Part shown: positions 9,175 to 21,027 of the stretch, one piece after another | Position numbering within the stretch: position 1 is the first letter of the stretch | How the letters are laid out: each line of letters begins with the position of its first letter | Assembly: GCA_037447655.1 (NCBI GenBank) | Contig: JBBHKE010002729.1 | Coordinates: 124,001-188,000 of the forward strand | Direction of reading: 5' to 3' | Source: Zygnema cylindricum | Taxonomy: Eukaryota; Streptophyta; Zygnematophyceae; Zygnematales; Zygnemataceae | Length of the DNA stretch: 64,000 nt | The notes under the pieces: generated by a model | Database searches by the model: none | What the model was told of the DNA's origin: nothing | What the model saw: the letters and a program-made list of their open reading frames with translations, nothing else | Program-made: the position numbers and the translations under genes

Positions 9175-12100
9175 ATGGCTGGAGGAGTGATTCCCGTGGG
9201 TCCACCCGGCGGCTCGGATCCCTCGAGTTACAAGGGTGGACTGACAGTTTTTGTCCTATTCACGAGCATTATTGCGGCAAGTGGAGGGTTACTGTTCGGG
9301 TGAGTGAGGACTTTCCTAAACGGGAGGGAAAGGGAGAAAAAAAGGGAGAGGGAAAACCTCGCCTTTAAAATGATGATCCTTCTTTTGCATCATTAACTGT
9401 TCTGTGAAAATTGTAGAGAGCTCAATTGCTGATATGTGACATGTAAGAATTGGTTTAGCTTACTACGATCGGTCGTGAATTAAAAGACACTTTACTTTAA
9501 AGAATTTGTTTACGACCAGTCAAGAATTAAAGCTGTCACTGTATTTTAGAGAAAATGCGATAGATGAATGCTTCTACTGTTGCTATTTTGGCTGTTAAGA
9601 CATCTAACTTACCTTTTATTGTTTCAATAGGTTAAAAAAAGTGAAGACAGGCGTAAACAGTAATTCTTTTGTTTTTCTGCTTTCTTTCAAGAAACAATAA
9701 AACCATTAAGAGACGTAAACAGCAATTATCTCCTTTTGTTTTCTTGCTTTGTTTTTTACTTTGTTGCACTTTTTGCAGATATGACAATGGAGTTACTGGA
9801 GGAGTCACAGCAATGCCTTCTTTTTTGTCAGAGTTTTTTCCCAGTGTATTAAGGGCCGAGAGGGCAGGAGCAGGACAGAATAGTGCTTATTGCAAATACG
9901 ACAACCAGATGTTACAGCTTTTTACGTCTTCACTTTTTATTGCTGGTTTATTTGGAAGGTGAGTTTTGACATCCTCAATTTTCAGATGGTTTCCAAATAA
10001 TGTAGCAGCTTAGAATTTGTTTAGAATTAAGATTTTGGAGTTTAGATTTGTTCAGAGTGAGTTAGGAGTTAAGGAGTTTAGAGTTTAGAGTATGTATTTT
10101 ATTCACTTGTATGAGCTATAACAGTTTGTTGCAGATAAGGTTTCTTGGATGTAGCTTACGATGAAGAAATGAAGTAACATTGTCAATGAAAACTTCAACG
10201 TATTCATTATTTCTGAATTTCATTTTGCACTATCGTTAAATTAGCTTTTTACGCCGAAGTTCTTTGCACCTTATTCGTCATGTAGTTCGCCGCTTTTCTG
10301 ATGCTGTGCCTTCTGTGGGCCTTGTGAAGAAGGCGTAGCAATTCAATCACCATGTTATCTCTTGTTGATCAGTTGCTTTCAGGACTCTCTTTCGCTTTTT
10401 GTTTGTTACTTATCAGTTGCTTTAAGAATTGCTTTAACTTTTTTGATTGTTCATCTCATAGTTATTAGTTGTTTTTTTTTTTTTATCTGCGTCTCTTTCT
10501 TGCCAATGCAGCATTCCTGCGGCTTTCACAACTCGCCATTGGGGCCGAAAAGCCTCCATGCTCATAGCTGCTGTGTTCTACTGCATTGGAGTGGCCATGG
10601 TTACAGGAGCAGGTAAGGATACACCGTGATTCTCTAGTAGAGTAAAGAAAGTAGTAGCGTATTAATTATAAATCAGTTGCAAATAATGTGGCTGATTTTC
10701 AACTGTTTATATAATCGGCGGTGTTATTAACGCTATTTTGTGGTCAGAGGACAAGGCAGAGGGGAGGAAGGGGGAGGGACGAGGGAGGGGGGAGAGAGAT
10801 GGAGAGGGAGAGGGACAGGGATGTGGTTGGAGAAGACATGTCAGAGGAAGTGGAATAAGTAACGTCATTGGATCTGTTTATCTGGTATGATTTCTCGTTG
10901 CAGTTAATCTTGTGATGCTTGTGATTGGTCGAGTCCTTCTCGGATTGGGAGTGGGATTCGCCAACCAGTGTGTCACTTTGTACAATTCAGAAATGGCACC
11001 GGCTCATTTACGAGGCGCTCTCAATATTCTCTTTCAAGTGAGTCTCTGTTCAATTTTCTTTTCTTCAAAATTCTTTGACTTCATGACTTCTCTCTCTCTT
11101 TTGAGCCAAACATTCTGGATGCCTCCCGTCTGGCTATAACTTGGCTTTATAGTCGCGTGGACTTTGTGATGCCTTTCTTTTGGGATCCTAAAATGACTAA
11201 AACAACCTGCCCGGTGTCTGGCGACAACTTGGCCTATACAATGGGATTTTGGAACAAACAGTTGGCAGTTACTATCGGCATTCTCGCGGCTCAATTGATA
11301 AATTATGGCACTCAGCATATCAACAAGTGGGGGTGGAGGCTCTCCCTTGGAGCAGCTAGTAAGTGGCAACCAGAAATTGACATTTGTTTCAGTTTATAAA
11401 GGATAATACTTCTCATAAATAATCATTGTGGGGCTGGTAGTGGAAGGCATTGAATAAAACATATCTTCTCAGTTAATAAAGAGTTCACATTAAGAATTAT
11501 GAGTATACCTGACTGGTTGTGAAAGTTATTGAAATAATGGACTGCCTCATTTTGTACCTCCATTCCATTCTTTTAATGAGTTTTATAAACAACAGAGGCT
11601 TGAAAAGGGTAATGCTTCATAGTACAGAAGTATTAAAACAAAAGACCGAATTTCCAAAGTGACAGTGCAACTTGTCCATGCTATTTTTTGCTTTTTCAGA
11701 TTTTAAAATAATAACACCGTCCGTTCTGAAACTACCTCAGTCGCTAATCTCTCGGACGTTTTAGGAGTTTTAAAACAATCAGAACATTGTCATTTGCAGT
11801 TCAACTAATGCTATTTGAAAATTGCTTGGAGAAAGGAATAATAATATAGAGCTTTTGAGGGTTAATGAGGGTTTTTTGGATTTGGTTGGGTCAATTTCGA
11901 AGCTTGTACTTAGTGAAGTTAGAATGCTTGTACATTTCATTGTTCAGTGTGTTTTTTGAGGAATACATGATTAACAAATATATGTTTCCCTCAAATGTTT
12001 GTGCAGTTGTACCCAGTGTGATCCTTCTCTTTGGAGGTTTATTCTTACCTGACACTCCAAACAGTTTAATTGAGCGTGGCAAATATGAAGAAGGCCGTCG

Positions 12101-14022
12101 CGTTCTCCAGCGAATTCGGGGAGTAGAAGTAAGTCTCATAAAGCCACCTCCTCCTGTCCCCTACAGGTCCCATCCCCGACGATGTCTTTTTGCTTTGTGG
12201 TCAAGGAGGTTCTTTATTCCAAAGTTTAAAACACCTCAACTTTCTCGCAAAAGAGATCTGTAAGGTTTGACAAAAAAGGTGCATTTTTTTTCAGGATGTG
12301 AATGCCGAGTATGACGACATCAAGTATGCGGTAGACGTTGTTCAGAGGACTGAAGAGAAGTGGACAACCATATTTACGTAAGTGTTCAGTTAACATTCAT
12401 TTATTTGTTCCATTATGCTTTTATGGTATGACTAAATTCTGCAAATGTTGAAATTCTCATCCAGTCTTTTGTCTATCCAAGCTTTTCTTTCCTTGCAAAA
12501 ACACATATTATACTGGCAGGTGATATTGTTTGACTTGATCTATTTATACACTCAATTCTTTATAGACTGCATCTTCAGAAAACCTTTCAGCAGTCATTTC
12601 GACAGCATTTTCTTACACAAGATTCCTCTTATGTTTTTTCAAAACTTCTTGTTTTTACTACAGGCGAAAATACCGTCCCCAACTTGCGATTTGCACACTC
12701 ATGCCTCTTTTTCAACAATTCACTGGAATCAACGCTATCATTTTTTACGCTCCACAGTTATTCAGTAGTCTGGGCTCCGGCCAAGATAGTGCACTCCTCT
12801 CTACTATTATTATTGGAGCCGTAAATGTGGTGTCGACACTTGTCGCAGTTTTCCTGGTCGATCGTGTAGGACGAAAACCGTTATTAATTGAGGCGGGAAT
12901 ACAAATGTTTTGTGCGGAAGTCGCAATCGCCATTATTCTCGGCCTCAAGTTTAAAACAGCATTGCTACCGGATAACTTTGCCATAGCGGTTATTGTACTA
13001 GTATGCGTCTTCGTCAGTTGTTTTGCATGGTCATGGGGTAAGTCTCTTTTTTCCACCTTAAATTCTCTCGCAACATGGTTTTTTTCTCATATAAATCACA
13101 CCGATCTCATTTGAGTTATTGTAAATGTATTCAGAAGATTAAAAACGAAAGGAAATTGCCTCCTGTTGCCTATTTGGACTTAATGTCTCTTGATTGAGAT
13201 AAGAGATTTCTGCTTAGAGGATAAGATTCGAGCGAAAGAGTTGAGGATGTGCTTTTAAACTACTGTGCTGTGAAGTAAATTAGAGAGTCAAGAAAGTAGC
13301 ATGTATTTCTAATTTTTGTTTGTCATTTGGCTTGTTCAGGACCACTTTCGTGGCTTATCCCATCAGAGATCTGTCCACTGGAGGTTCGTTCAGTTGGGCA
13401 ATCGCTTAATGTTGCGACAAATTTTTTATTCACTTTCATTATTGGACAGTTTTTTCTTTCCATGTTATGTTCCATGCAATGGGGGATCTTCCTTTTCTTT
13501 GCAGCATTCGTGGTCATTATGACTCTCTTCGCTGTATTTTTCCTTCCAGAGGTAAGTTCTTATTTACTGGTCTGGTTTTTCTTTAAAATCTGACAAACTA
13601 TTGTTATTTATCTCTTCCTTTGCATTTGCTTTAAAATCTGACAAACTATTTCTATTTGTAAGTTTCACTGTCTTTAAATCTTCGGACCTTTTATGTATCT
13701 ACTTTAATCATTTGTTTCCTCCAAACCTCAACTTCAAAAAGGAAAACGGTTTTGAAAAAGTGACCTTTGTTGCTTTTCCCATTCTTTTTGGGATGCAAAA
13801 ATTCATGCGAGATCCTTACTTACAAAACCTAACTTTTTTTTTTCTGCAACTTCTTTTCTATACTGTTTTAATGAGCAGACAAAGAACTGTCCTATTGAAA
13901 CTACCATGATGAAGTTAGAGGAGCATTGGTATTGGAGAAGATTCCAAAAATTCCCTGTGGCACCCTCAGTTCCTATGCAAAACACACAATATACCAGCGA
14001 CAGGACAACCGCCGAGGTTTAG
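9175..14022 (+). CDS. hexose/H+ symporter of the STP/HUP family, 10 exons, 523 aa
   Basis: Exons: 9175-9299, 9779-9958, 10512-10612, 10904-11037, 11262-11358, 12007-12128, 12295-12377, 12664-13037, 13340-13551 and 13879-14022. All nine introns are GT-AG and the joined frame is open for 523 codons, normal for this 12-helix plasma-membrane family, which imports glucose-like sugars with a proton. Visible motifs: [15 protein letters not shown] (proton-coupling Asp44), [16 protein letters not shown] (Arg145), FQ (Gln180), [25 protein letters not shown] (Gln298, Gln299, Asn304), Asn335, [30 protein letters not shown] (Trp410) and LPET. The lid Cys (AYCKYDN) and the later LCSM Cys, which pair as a disulfide in plant STPs, are both kept. 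YDNGVTGGV is closer to algal HUP1 than to angiosperm STPs. No lesion was seen. The exact sugar cannot be told from sequence. Confidence 0.95.
10741..10830. repeat. purine-rich microsatellite inside symporter intron 3
   Basis: A run of G/A-rich units such as gggagggacgagggaggggg and gagggagagggac occupies much of intron 3. It is the same kind of sequence as the tracts near 29.1, 53.6, 60.4 and 63.4 kb. Confidence 0.75.
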
Positions 14023-14306
14023 ACGTGCTTTCTGAAAGGGATAGCGGACAAGATTCACCCTATTTCAGAGTGTTATATCAAAGAAACAGAATTGTTAGAT
14101 GTGTGCAACATGTTAGAGAGTTTCTTTTTTTTCTTTCTTTTTCCCCTTTTGCAAGTAAAGTACCTCTGATGTAATAAAGTCGACTGCTAGTACGATTCGT
14201 CGCCGGTTCAGTTGACAGTTCCACGGACAGTTTCGGTGCAAATTCCGTAGCAAATTCCGTTGGGTCCTCCCTTCTCCTTTGAAGGCCTGTAATTTGGTGA
14301 GATTGC

Positions 14307-14312
14307 AATAAA
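14307..14312 (+). promoter_or_regulatory. candidate polyadenylation signal of the symporter gene
   Basis: AATAAA lies 285 bp after the symporter stop codon in a U-rich stretch, a plausible near-upstream polyadenylation element. Green-lineage signals are degenerate, so this is only a candidate. Confidence 0.4.
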
Positions 14313-14774
14313 TAAGATAAACTTGATTTATTCCTTTTTGACTGTGTTTTCTTGACTACATATTCGTGTATTTGATGTTCCGATTAAGCTGTTGGAATGA
14401 TAAAAGTAAAAAGTGCTCATTAAGAACTCGGTGTTGTAAAATGAACGTGTGGCCGACGCCTATATAACACTATAGAGGCGCCCCTAACTCTTCAACCTAT
14501 AATAGAATTAATAACATTTTTTTGGTTCTTCGCCTATTTACATGGTAGATTTTTATTGTAAAGAGAGAAACTATTACAGACTTTAAATAGAAGAAAAGTT
14601 TAATGCAAAACGTGCGATGGCAAAATCCATTGAAAATTTATAAGGATGGAACGAGAAACAAATGCTGCAAAGGAGATCGAAAATCTGCTCTACTTGGTGC
14701 TCATAGATTGGGGAATCTGCTTTTTAGAAAGTAAAAAATTGGTATGTACTTTTTTGCTAAAGTTTCTTGTCCAG
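14313..14774. other. intergenic, nothing recognised
   Basis: AT-rich sequence between the symporter 3' end and the next inverted-repeat element. No coding, RNA or repeat signal was identified. Confidence 0.5.
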
Positions 14775-14776
14775 TA

Positions 14777-15260
14777 CACCGCGAATCGCTATTAGCGTAC
14801 ATGACGCTAATTGGGGTACCCCTTTTTTGGGCAAATTCTCAAATAGAGAATAAAATACGCTAAATGTTTTGCACGTTATTTGAGGTACCCCTCAATGCGG
14901 TTCATAACTGTAATTTAGTTCCCTTTTAAATAGTGTGGTGTACGGACTGCCAGATCTGTCTTATTCCGTACATTTTAAACTTAAAAGTACAGAAAATATA
15001 ATAATGTATAATTGCGTAAATATTTTCCGGCATACGCAGATGTCAAAAAACGCGACGGCGTACGATTTGAACAGTTTCGTACATATATATGTTTTTAGTG
15101 TGGACATATTATGTGCTGAAAATTTTACAAAGCAGTTTACAAATTAGAGTACATGATAAATTAGTATCATGGTGTACCCGAAAAAACACAATTTACCGTA
15201 AAGTACGCTAATTGTTTCATTACGCTATCTATTTCATTACGCTAATAGCGATTCACGGTG
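14777..15260. mobile_element. complete 484-bp TA-flanked inverted-repeat element
   Basis: The left end caccgcgaatcgctattagc and right end gctaatagcgattcacggtg are inverted, with TA outside both (14775-14776, 15261-15262). Internal sequence differs from the 530-bp class except for the ends and a short motif around gtgtggtgtacggac. No transposase is encoded. Confidence 0.82.
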
Positions 15261-15582
15261 TACAGTTCTGTGCTTCTGGTCTTTTGGAGTACTATGTACT
15301 GTACCACCTTGTACTTAAGTGCTGCGTAGTCCGGACTGGAGTTTCGTACTTTCACTCTACAAAGTACGGACCAGACTATTGGTTCGTGACGTCAAGAAGA
15401 TTTTATTATGAAAACCGCGATGGTTAAACCAAGTACAAAACTTGATTGAAATGGAAAATTGTTCGCTACACCGCGAATCGTAATTAGAGTAGATAAAAAA
15501 TTAGAGTAAAAAAACAAAAAAAAAACAATTAGAGTTATGAACGCTAATTTGTGTGATAGAACTTTTTCACAGAGGAAGTTTA

Positions 15583-16243
15583 GGGTATGTCCCTATGTAC
15601 TTGTAACTTAGCGAACTTACTCTGTATTTTAGCACGGATCCGCCGGACCAGGTTTTCAAGTGTCCCTATGTCTGTAAGGGGGTGTCCCATGTAATCGGTA
15701 CTTTGATAAAGTATTTTGGACTGTAGTGAAGATTCTCCGTACAACTTTGAAGAGCGTCCCAATATGCGAAAATGAATTCGGAACTTTGACATGTGACGGT
15801 TGTAGACGTAGGTACAAATTGTGACGATTGAAGGTGACTACGAAACTTCCGACGATTGGTGACGCCAACAAAAACAGCGACAGTGGTAGACGTCTAGATT
15901 TTTGTGAAATTGTAGACGTTTAGGGTTTGGTGACACTGTGACGTCACGCTCTCTTGTGACAACGTCGACGTCACGGATTCAAGAACTTTCCGCCATGGTT
16001 TTCCGAATTCGTTTTTTCTACTTTTCTCACTCGACCTGCCATTAAAAAAAAACTTAAAAATTTTCAGAATAAATATTTTTAAAATATCTTTCATTTTATA
16101 CCACTATTGTCGTGTCTCAATTTAAAAAGTGTGAGATACAAGCGATAGTTTGTGTACGGTTGCAACTTAGGCAGTACGGCGCCAAGTTTTCTAGCAAAAC
16201 GACAGAAAAAAAAACCCTTACTTATGCACATGGGGACATACCC
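15583..16243. mobile_element. TTA-flanked Harbinger/Tourist-like non-autonomous element, 661 bp
   Basis: The termini are inverted: GGGTATGTCCCTATGT on the left and ACATGGGGACATACCC on the right, with TTA duplicated outside (15580-15582, 16244-16246). A 3-bp TTA/TAA target duplication and termini beginning GGG are characteristic of PIF/Harbinger elements and their Tourist-like derivatives. There is no open frame for a transposase. The interior shares motifs with other copies in the window, for example tttccgccatggtttt, which recurs near 40430. Confidence 0.82.
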
Positions 16244-16407
16244 TTACTCTAATTTATTTAAGTAATCAATATTGGGTTATGTCGGCGATAATTATTCGCG
16301 CTGTAATTATGAACACTAAATCACGTAGGCGTACAAAATTTGTCAGCCCGTATAGTTTGACGTCATTAGACGTTAGTACTATTTGTCGCGCTGAATGTCA
16401 GTTAATG

Positions 16408-16751
16408 TTCACTACACCTCGAATCGTAATTAAAGTAAATAACGCTAATTCGATCCCTCGAAATTTTGACTCTATCACGTCAAATAGAGTAAATGATTCT
16501 AATTTTTTCATTATTCTAATTTAGGTAAGGTTTAATTAGCGTAAAAAACTTTAATGTAGGTTCATCTTAAATAGTGTGGAGTACGGACGACATCCGACCG
16601 TGCAAAACTGTACTTTTGTAAGTAAAAAGGTGCAAATAATGATTTAATAGAATCGCGCTCCCACGTGAAATCGCACTAAACAAGAAATCAATCACATCGA
16701 AAAAAAGCCGTTCACATAACTCTCGTCCGTCGACAGCATCGTCGTCAGTGT
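16408..16751. mobile_element. half-element inside the palindrome centre
   Basis: This begins tacacctcgaatcgtaatta, a CACCGCG-family end, and its remaining sequence is the reverse complement of 17830-18166 (about 340 bp with moderate divergence). Only one terminus is present, so it is half of an inverted-repeat element held between the two arms of the surrounding palindrome. Confidence 0.6.
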
Positions 16752-17031
16752 GAACATTAACTGACATTCAGCGCGAAAAATATTAATAACGTCATAATGG
16801 CGTCAAAACTATACGGACTGACAGATTTTGTACGTCTACGTAATTTAGTGTTCATAATTTCAGCGCGGATAATTATTGCCGACATAACCCAATATAGAGT
16901 ACTTCAATAAATTAGAGTAAACTTCCTCTGTGAAAAAGTTCTATCACATAAATTAGAGTTCATTACTCTAATTGTTTTTTTTGTTTTTTTACTCTAATTT
17001 TTTCATTACTCTAATTACGATTCGCGGTGTA

Positions 17032-17827
17032 GTGTTGGGTATCGAGGACCATTTGCCGATATTTGATATATATCAAATTTCAGGTACCCGATAATCGATA
17101 TATCGCTTCGATATATCAAAAAGCTAAATATGGCCGATATATCATATAGTCGATACATCGAGGCTTTTCAAAACAAAAAAAATATAACTATTTTTGCTAT
17201 TGCTGCTAGAACTAATGCTGCTGCAGCTGGTACTAAATATCCGAAAGCATTTCAGTGTCATTATCCTCTTCACCTCCTATGCTACCTCCCATCCCTTGGG
17301 AATCCATAGAGAAAACTAAAAGTGCAACCTTTCTATAATATTAGTCACTGGAAATGGATAAGCCGTAATGGCTACCAATCTGCAGATTGGTAGATGCTTG
17401 CAAAAATGCCTGCAAATTAGTAGGGTATTCTTGCCTGAAAGCATGAAAAGAACAGTCTGCGTTTTTTTTTTTCAGATTATACTTTGACTTAATTATTGTG
17501 ACCTTTTGGTATGTGAAATCTCTACGTACTAAATAATTAATAATAAGAATTACAAAATTATTACTTTTTTGTCGGTAACATTTTGCGGCGTCTACCTTTA
17601 AGTCACGGAACAAAAATCACGTCGTACGTCGTGTATCATACAATCTGTCTTCATAAAAAAAAATAAAATATGTAAAATATTAAATTTAAAAAATACTATA
17701 TATTGCGATATATATCGCGATAATTTTTGTTGGTCTCGATACGATATATCGAGAAGTTTGCTCGATTGATATTCAATATATCAAATATCGAAATTATCGC
17801 GATATGAAATTACCCGATACCCAACAC
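17032..17827. mobile_element. 796-bp TA-flanked element with GTGTTGGGTATCG ends
   Basis: The termini gtgttgggtatcg and cgatacccaacac are exact inverted repeats flanked by TA (17030-17031, 17828-17829). Subterminal regions are full of ATATCG and CGATAT palindromes. The interior (about 17170-17640) shows no clear coding region. Its left TA is the same dinucleotide that bounds the neighbouring palindromic element. Fragments of a related family (gtgttgtgtatcggtaaaaa) are at 23736 and 43463-43509. Confidence 0.75.
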
Positions 17828-17829
17828 TA

Positions 17830-18166
17830 ATGTTCACATTGACGACGATGCTGTCAACGGACGAGAGTTATGCGAACGACTTTTTTTCAATGTGATTGAT
17901 TTTTTTGTTCAGTGCGATTTCACGTGCGAGCGCGAATAATTAAATCATTATTTGTACCTTTTACTTATAAAAAAACAATTTTGCACGGTCGGAGTCGTCG
18001 GTACTCAACACTATTTAAAACTAACCTATATTATATTTTTTTACGCTAATTAAACCTTACCTTAAATAGTATAATGGAAAATCTAGAAAAAAATATTATA
18101 TTTAAGGTGATAGAGTCGAAATTAAGGGCGACAGAATTAGCGTTATTTACTCTAATTAGGATTCGC
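17830..18166. mobile_element. CACCGCG-family right half-element
   Basis: The sequence ends gattcgcggtg before a TA and is the reverse complement of the half-element at 16408-16751. Its other half is missing, cut at the TA where the GTGTTGGG element was inserted. Confidence 0.65.
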
Positions 18167-18226
18167 GGTGTACGATTCGCTATACAGTACAGTACGGTAC
18201 TGTGCAATACCGTATACCGTACGGTA

Positions 18227-18440
18227 CACCCTGTATCACTATTAATGTTAGTGTTTTTTTAGCCACTTAAAACATCTTTTATCCATACACATTTGTTAGA
18301 TTATGGATCTGACAGTTGCGATTGAAAGCAAATATTTTCACTTGCCGATTGGTGGTCTCCATGTGAAAATCGGACACGTGTGTACGGAGAAAAGATGTTT
18401 AAATGGCTAAAAAAATATCAACACTAATAGCGATACTTGG
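18227..18440. mobile_element. complete 214-bp TA-flanked inverted-repeat element
   Basis: The left end caccctgtatcactattaat and right end ctaatagcgatacttgg are flanked by TA (18225-18226 and 18441-18442). Inside, gccacttaaaacatctttta is inverted against agatgtttaaatggct. Close relatives are at 43522-43738 and, split by an insertion, at 38066-41342. Confidence 0.75.
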
Positions 18441-18442
18441 TA

Positions 18443-19790
18443 CAATGTTAGTAAGATAATACCGACATATCTAAATTAGTAAATTTCCACCCTTGTGTTA
18501 AAATTATGTGTCAATTTCCTGCTAATGACCAGAAGTCAAAGTTAGTCAAACATTGCGTGAGAACGAATCAACCGAAGTCCTGTTAGGTACATGTATGGTT
18601 GAGTAGACGTCAAGTTAACTTTGCGTAGACGTCAACATTTGATGAAACGTAGTCGTCTACTTGTATTGTACGGCAAGTGAAGTAGTCGCAGATTTTGAGT
18701 GAATGTCACGTAGTGAATTGCGACCGTTGATTAAGTTTACGTACTTCACAAGTTATGATCTTGTTCCTTTACGTGAAACACAAGTAGCGTAGTACCTACA
18801 TTATGTACACATAAAATGTACACATGTTTACATTGAAAATCAATCAACTCTATGATTCTCTCCAATTTCTCTTTACTGCTATCTTGGCACTGAGTGCTTA
18901 TTTTGTCGTGTAATTAATCTATCTTCTTCTTTGTTCAGTAATTAAGCTTGTCTTCTCATATAGAGAGTTGTTTTCCTTAGCTTCTTGTCTTGTAATTGAT
19001 CGATCCTATGGCCACTTTTTTTGAATCTCAACACTTTGAACAAAAAATTGAGTTAATAATGCTATTTTTCTCTTTACGCTATTTAAGTAGAGATTAATTA
19101 GTGTCATTTTACGAAATGTGTCGGTCCGTACGAATCTTTGCATAGAAGATAAAATGTGTCAGATTAGGGCGTCGACACTTGAAAGCCCACTCACATTTGA
19201 TTTATAGGTCTAAAGACGGGGAAAATTGTTCTAAATTGTTCTCACATTCTCAAAGATCGACTATGTGAACCCGGACAATAACGGCTGTACTATGAGAAGT
19301 GCAGACAAATCAATGCAATGTATGTTAATAACTTAATTAGCGTTAATACTTTGTTAGGTTTAAGTCATCAAACTAGAATAGAGTTGATAATGCTATTTGC
19401 TATGTATATGGGAATAAAAAATTGAAAGGCAAAAATGAAAAGAAAAATTGACCGAAAGTGGAAGCAAACAAATAAGAAAGCAGTTCAAAAGAAAAAAACT
19501 AACACAAGAATAAGAGATCAAACCAAAAAAAGAGACATTGGAAAGGACAAAAATCACAAAAACAACAACAAAATAGCGTACGCAAAAAAAAAGATTGCCT
19601 AAACAAATTCCATCATAGTTAAAGAATTACTAAAAGCCCAAAAGGTTTGTGGTTGTCAAATCTAGATTTGTTAATAAAATTTTACTATTTTCACACATTT
19701 GTATTACTTAAATTGTTTATATTATTTACATTATTTATATGTCTTGAATTATATCATAACCTAGGTTATAAGGAGAGACCATGAACAAAT
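18443..19790. other. intergenic, nothing recognised
   Basis: About 1.35 kb of AT-rich sequence without a gene, terminal repeats or an obvious tandem array. A purine-skewed stretch (about 19420-19600) has many AAAAAG or AAACAA words but no coding sense. Confidence 0.5.
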
Positions 19791-19794
19791 GGTG

Positions 19795-20570
19795 AACGTC
19801 GGGCTCGAGAGGACAAAAGTGGCATGGTAACAAACTTTATGAAGGTTTATTAGGAGAGTGAGAGGAGTGAGAAACGAAATGTGTACAAACACATGGGATT
19901 ATTTGTGGAGGTAAATAAAAGCGGTTGCGAAAAAAGAGGGAGGTAGAGGGTTGGAGGGAGAGCGATGGAGAATAATAGTTGAAGGAGAGATTGGTGAGGA
20001 GAGGGAGAGGGATTGGGCGCTAAAGTGTGTATTATCAAACCTTTATGGTTGGGTCTTTCCCAACCTTTGAAATTGTTCAAAAAAATTCTGAAATCTATAA
20101 GATGCTTAAGAATATGTATAGTATTTAAAAACATCAATTCGTATTCCTTGTTGGTCACACTATTTAAGATAGCATTTTTTTTTGTTCACAAATTTTGTCT
20201 CTATTGGTCCACACTACATGTGGTAAACAAATTAAAATTGCACATATCATCCTAAAAACAACTGTACGATATATATATAGAAAATGGGAAGCGTTCCGAG
20301 GCGAAGGATCTTTTCACATCTTCTTACTTCACCCTCTCTTTTTCGCCTCATTTCTTATTTCTTTCTTACTTCACATTTATCGACATTGAGTGAATAAAAC
20401 AAAAGGCGGTTTTAGTAATTTGAAAATTCTCTTTTGAATAAATTTGTGGACGATTTATTCCCGAATCAATTATCAAAGCTGAAAAAAAAGGATTCAAGAA
20501 ACCATAGCGGAAAATCGTACAATTTTATTCACACTTACTTGAAACTTCCTTTTCACTTTCATTTTGTTTC
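19795..20570 (+). repeat. dispersed LTR-like repeat, copy 1
   Basis: This segment is similar in the same orientation to 33720-34460, from gtcgggctcgagaggacaaa through the tail near aagaaaccatagcggaaa. Shared marks include a TATA-like stretch near 20270, a pyrimidine-rich stretch after it (cttcaccctctctttttcgc) and cactacatgtg. The layout of a TATA box followed by a CT-rich leader suggests an LTR or retrotransposon promoter, but no TG/CA ends were fixed. Confidence 0.55.
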
Positions 20571-21027
20571 TTCTCATGTGACAGTTTTTAAGGCAGTAAA
20601 TATTTCCTTGTTCTTATTTTGAAAATATCATGAAACGTAATTTTGAGGTGTTGTAGATAGTGACACCAAAGGTCTACAATTATCACAATGTTGATTCAAA
20701 AGAGAGTATTTTTGGTTAAACATACGATGGTTAAACCATTTATTACAAAGCATGATTGAAATGTAAATTGTTGACGGCCATCGAAAGGTTAGATTTGAAA
20801 ATCCCTATGGACTACAAGCATAACCAACCCTCTGCAACACTTAACATCCAGAACTGAAATTGATAAGAGAAAATACAAAAGTATACTAGCACTAAACAAT
20901 ACTCCACTAAAAAAGGTGGGTCCTCAACAAGACTGTGCCACACCAAGAGGACTACGAATGTCATCTATAACAAAATAGGAAAGCTTGATCAAAAAATTAT
21001 ATAAGCTGTACAATGACGTCTTCAGGA
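20571..21027. other. intergenic, nothing recognised
   Basis: AT-rich sequence between the LTR-like repeat and the 3' end of the minus-strand WD40 pseudogene. The motif gatggttaaaccatttatta near 20730 resembles gatggttaaaccaagtacaa near 15420, so part is probably a repeat remnant. Confidence 0.4.

Larger units (their letters stand above)
15469..17029. mobile_element. 1.56-kb palindromic (foldback) element of the CACCGCG family
   Basis: The first about 110 bp (caccgcgaatcgtaattaga onward, ending near the gaggaagttta at 15579) and the last about 110 bp (from taaacttcctctgtgaaaaa) are inverted copies. A second pair of arms, 16264-16406 and 16752-16900, is also inverted and nearly complementary over about 145 bp, so the element could fold into one long hairpin. 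TA flanks it at 15467-15468 and 17030-17031. A TTA-flanked element (15583-16243) interrupts the left arm and a different half-element (about 16408-16751) occupies the centre. Confidence 0.75.
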
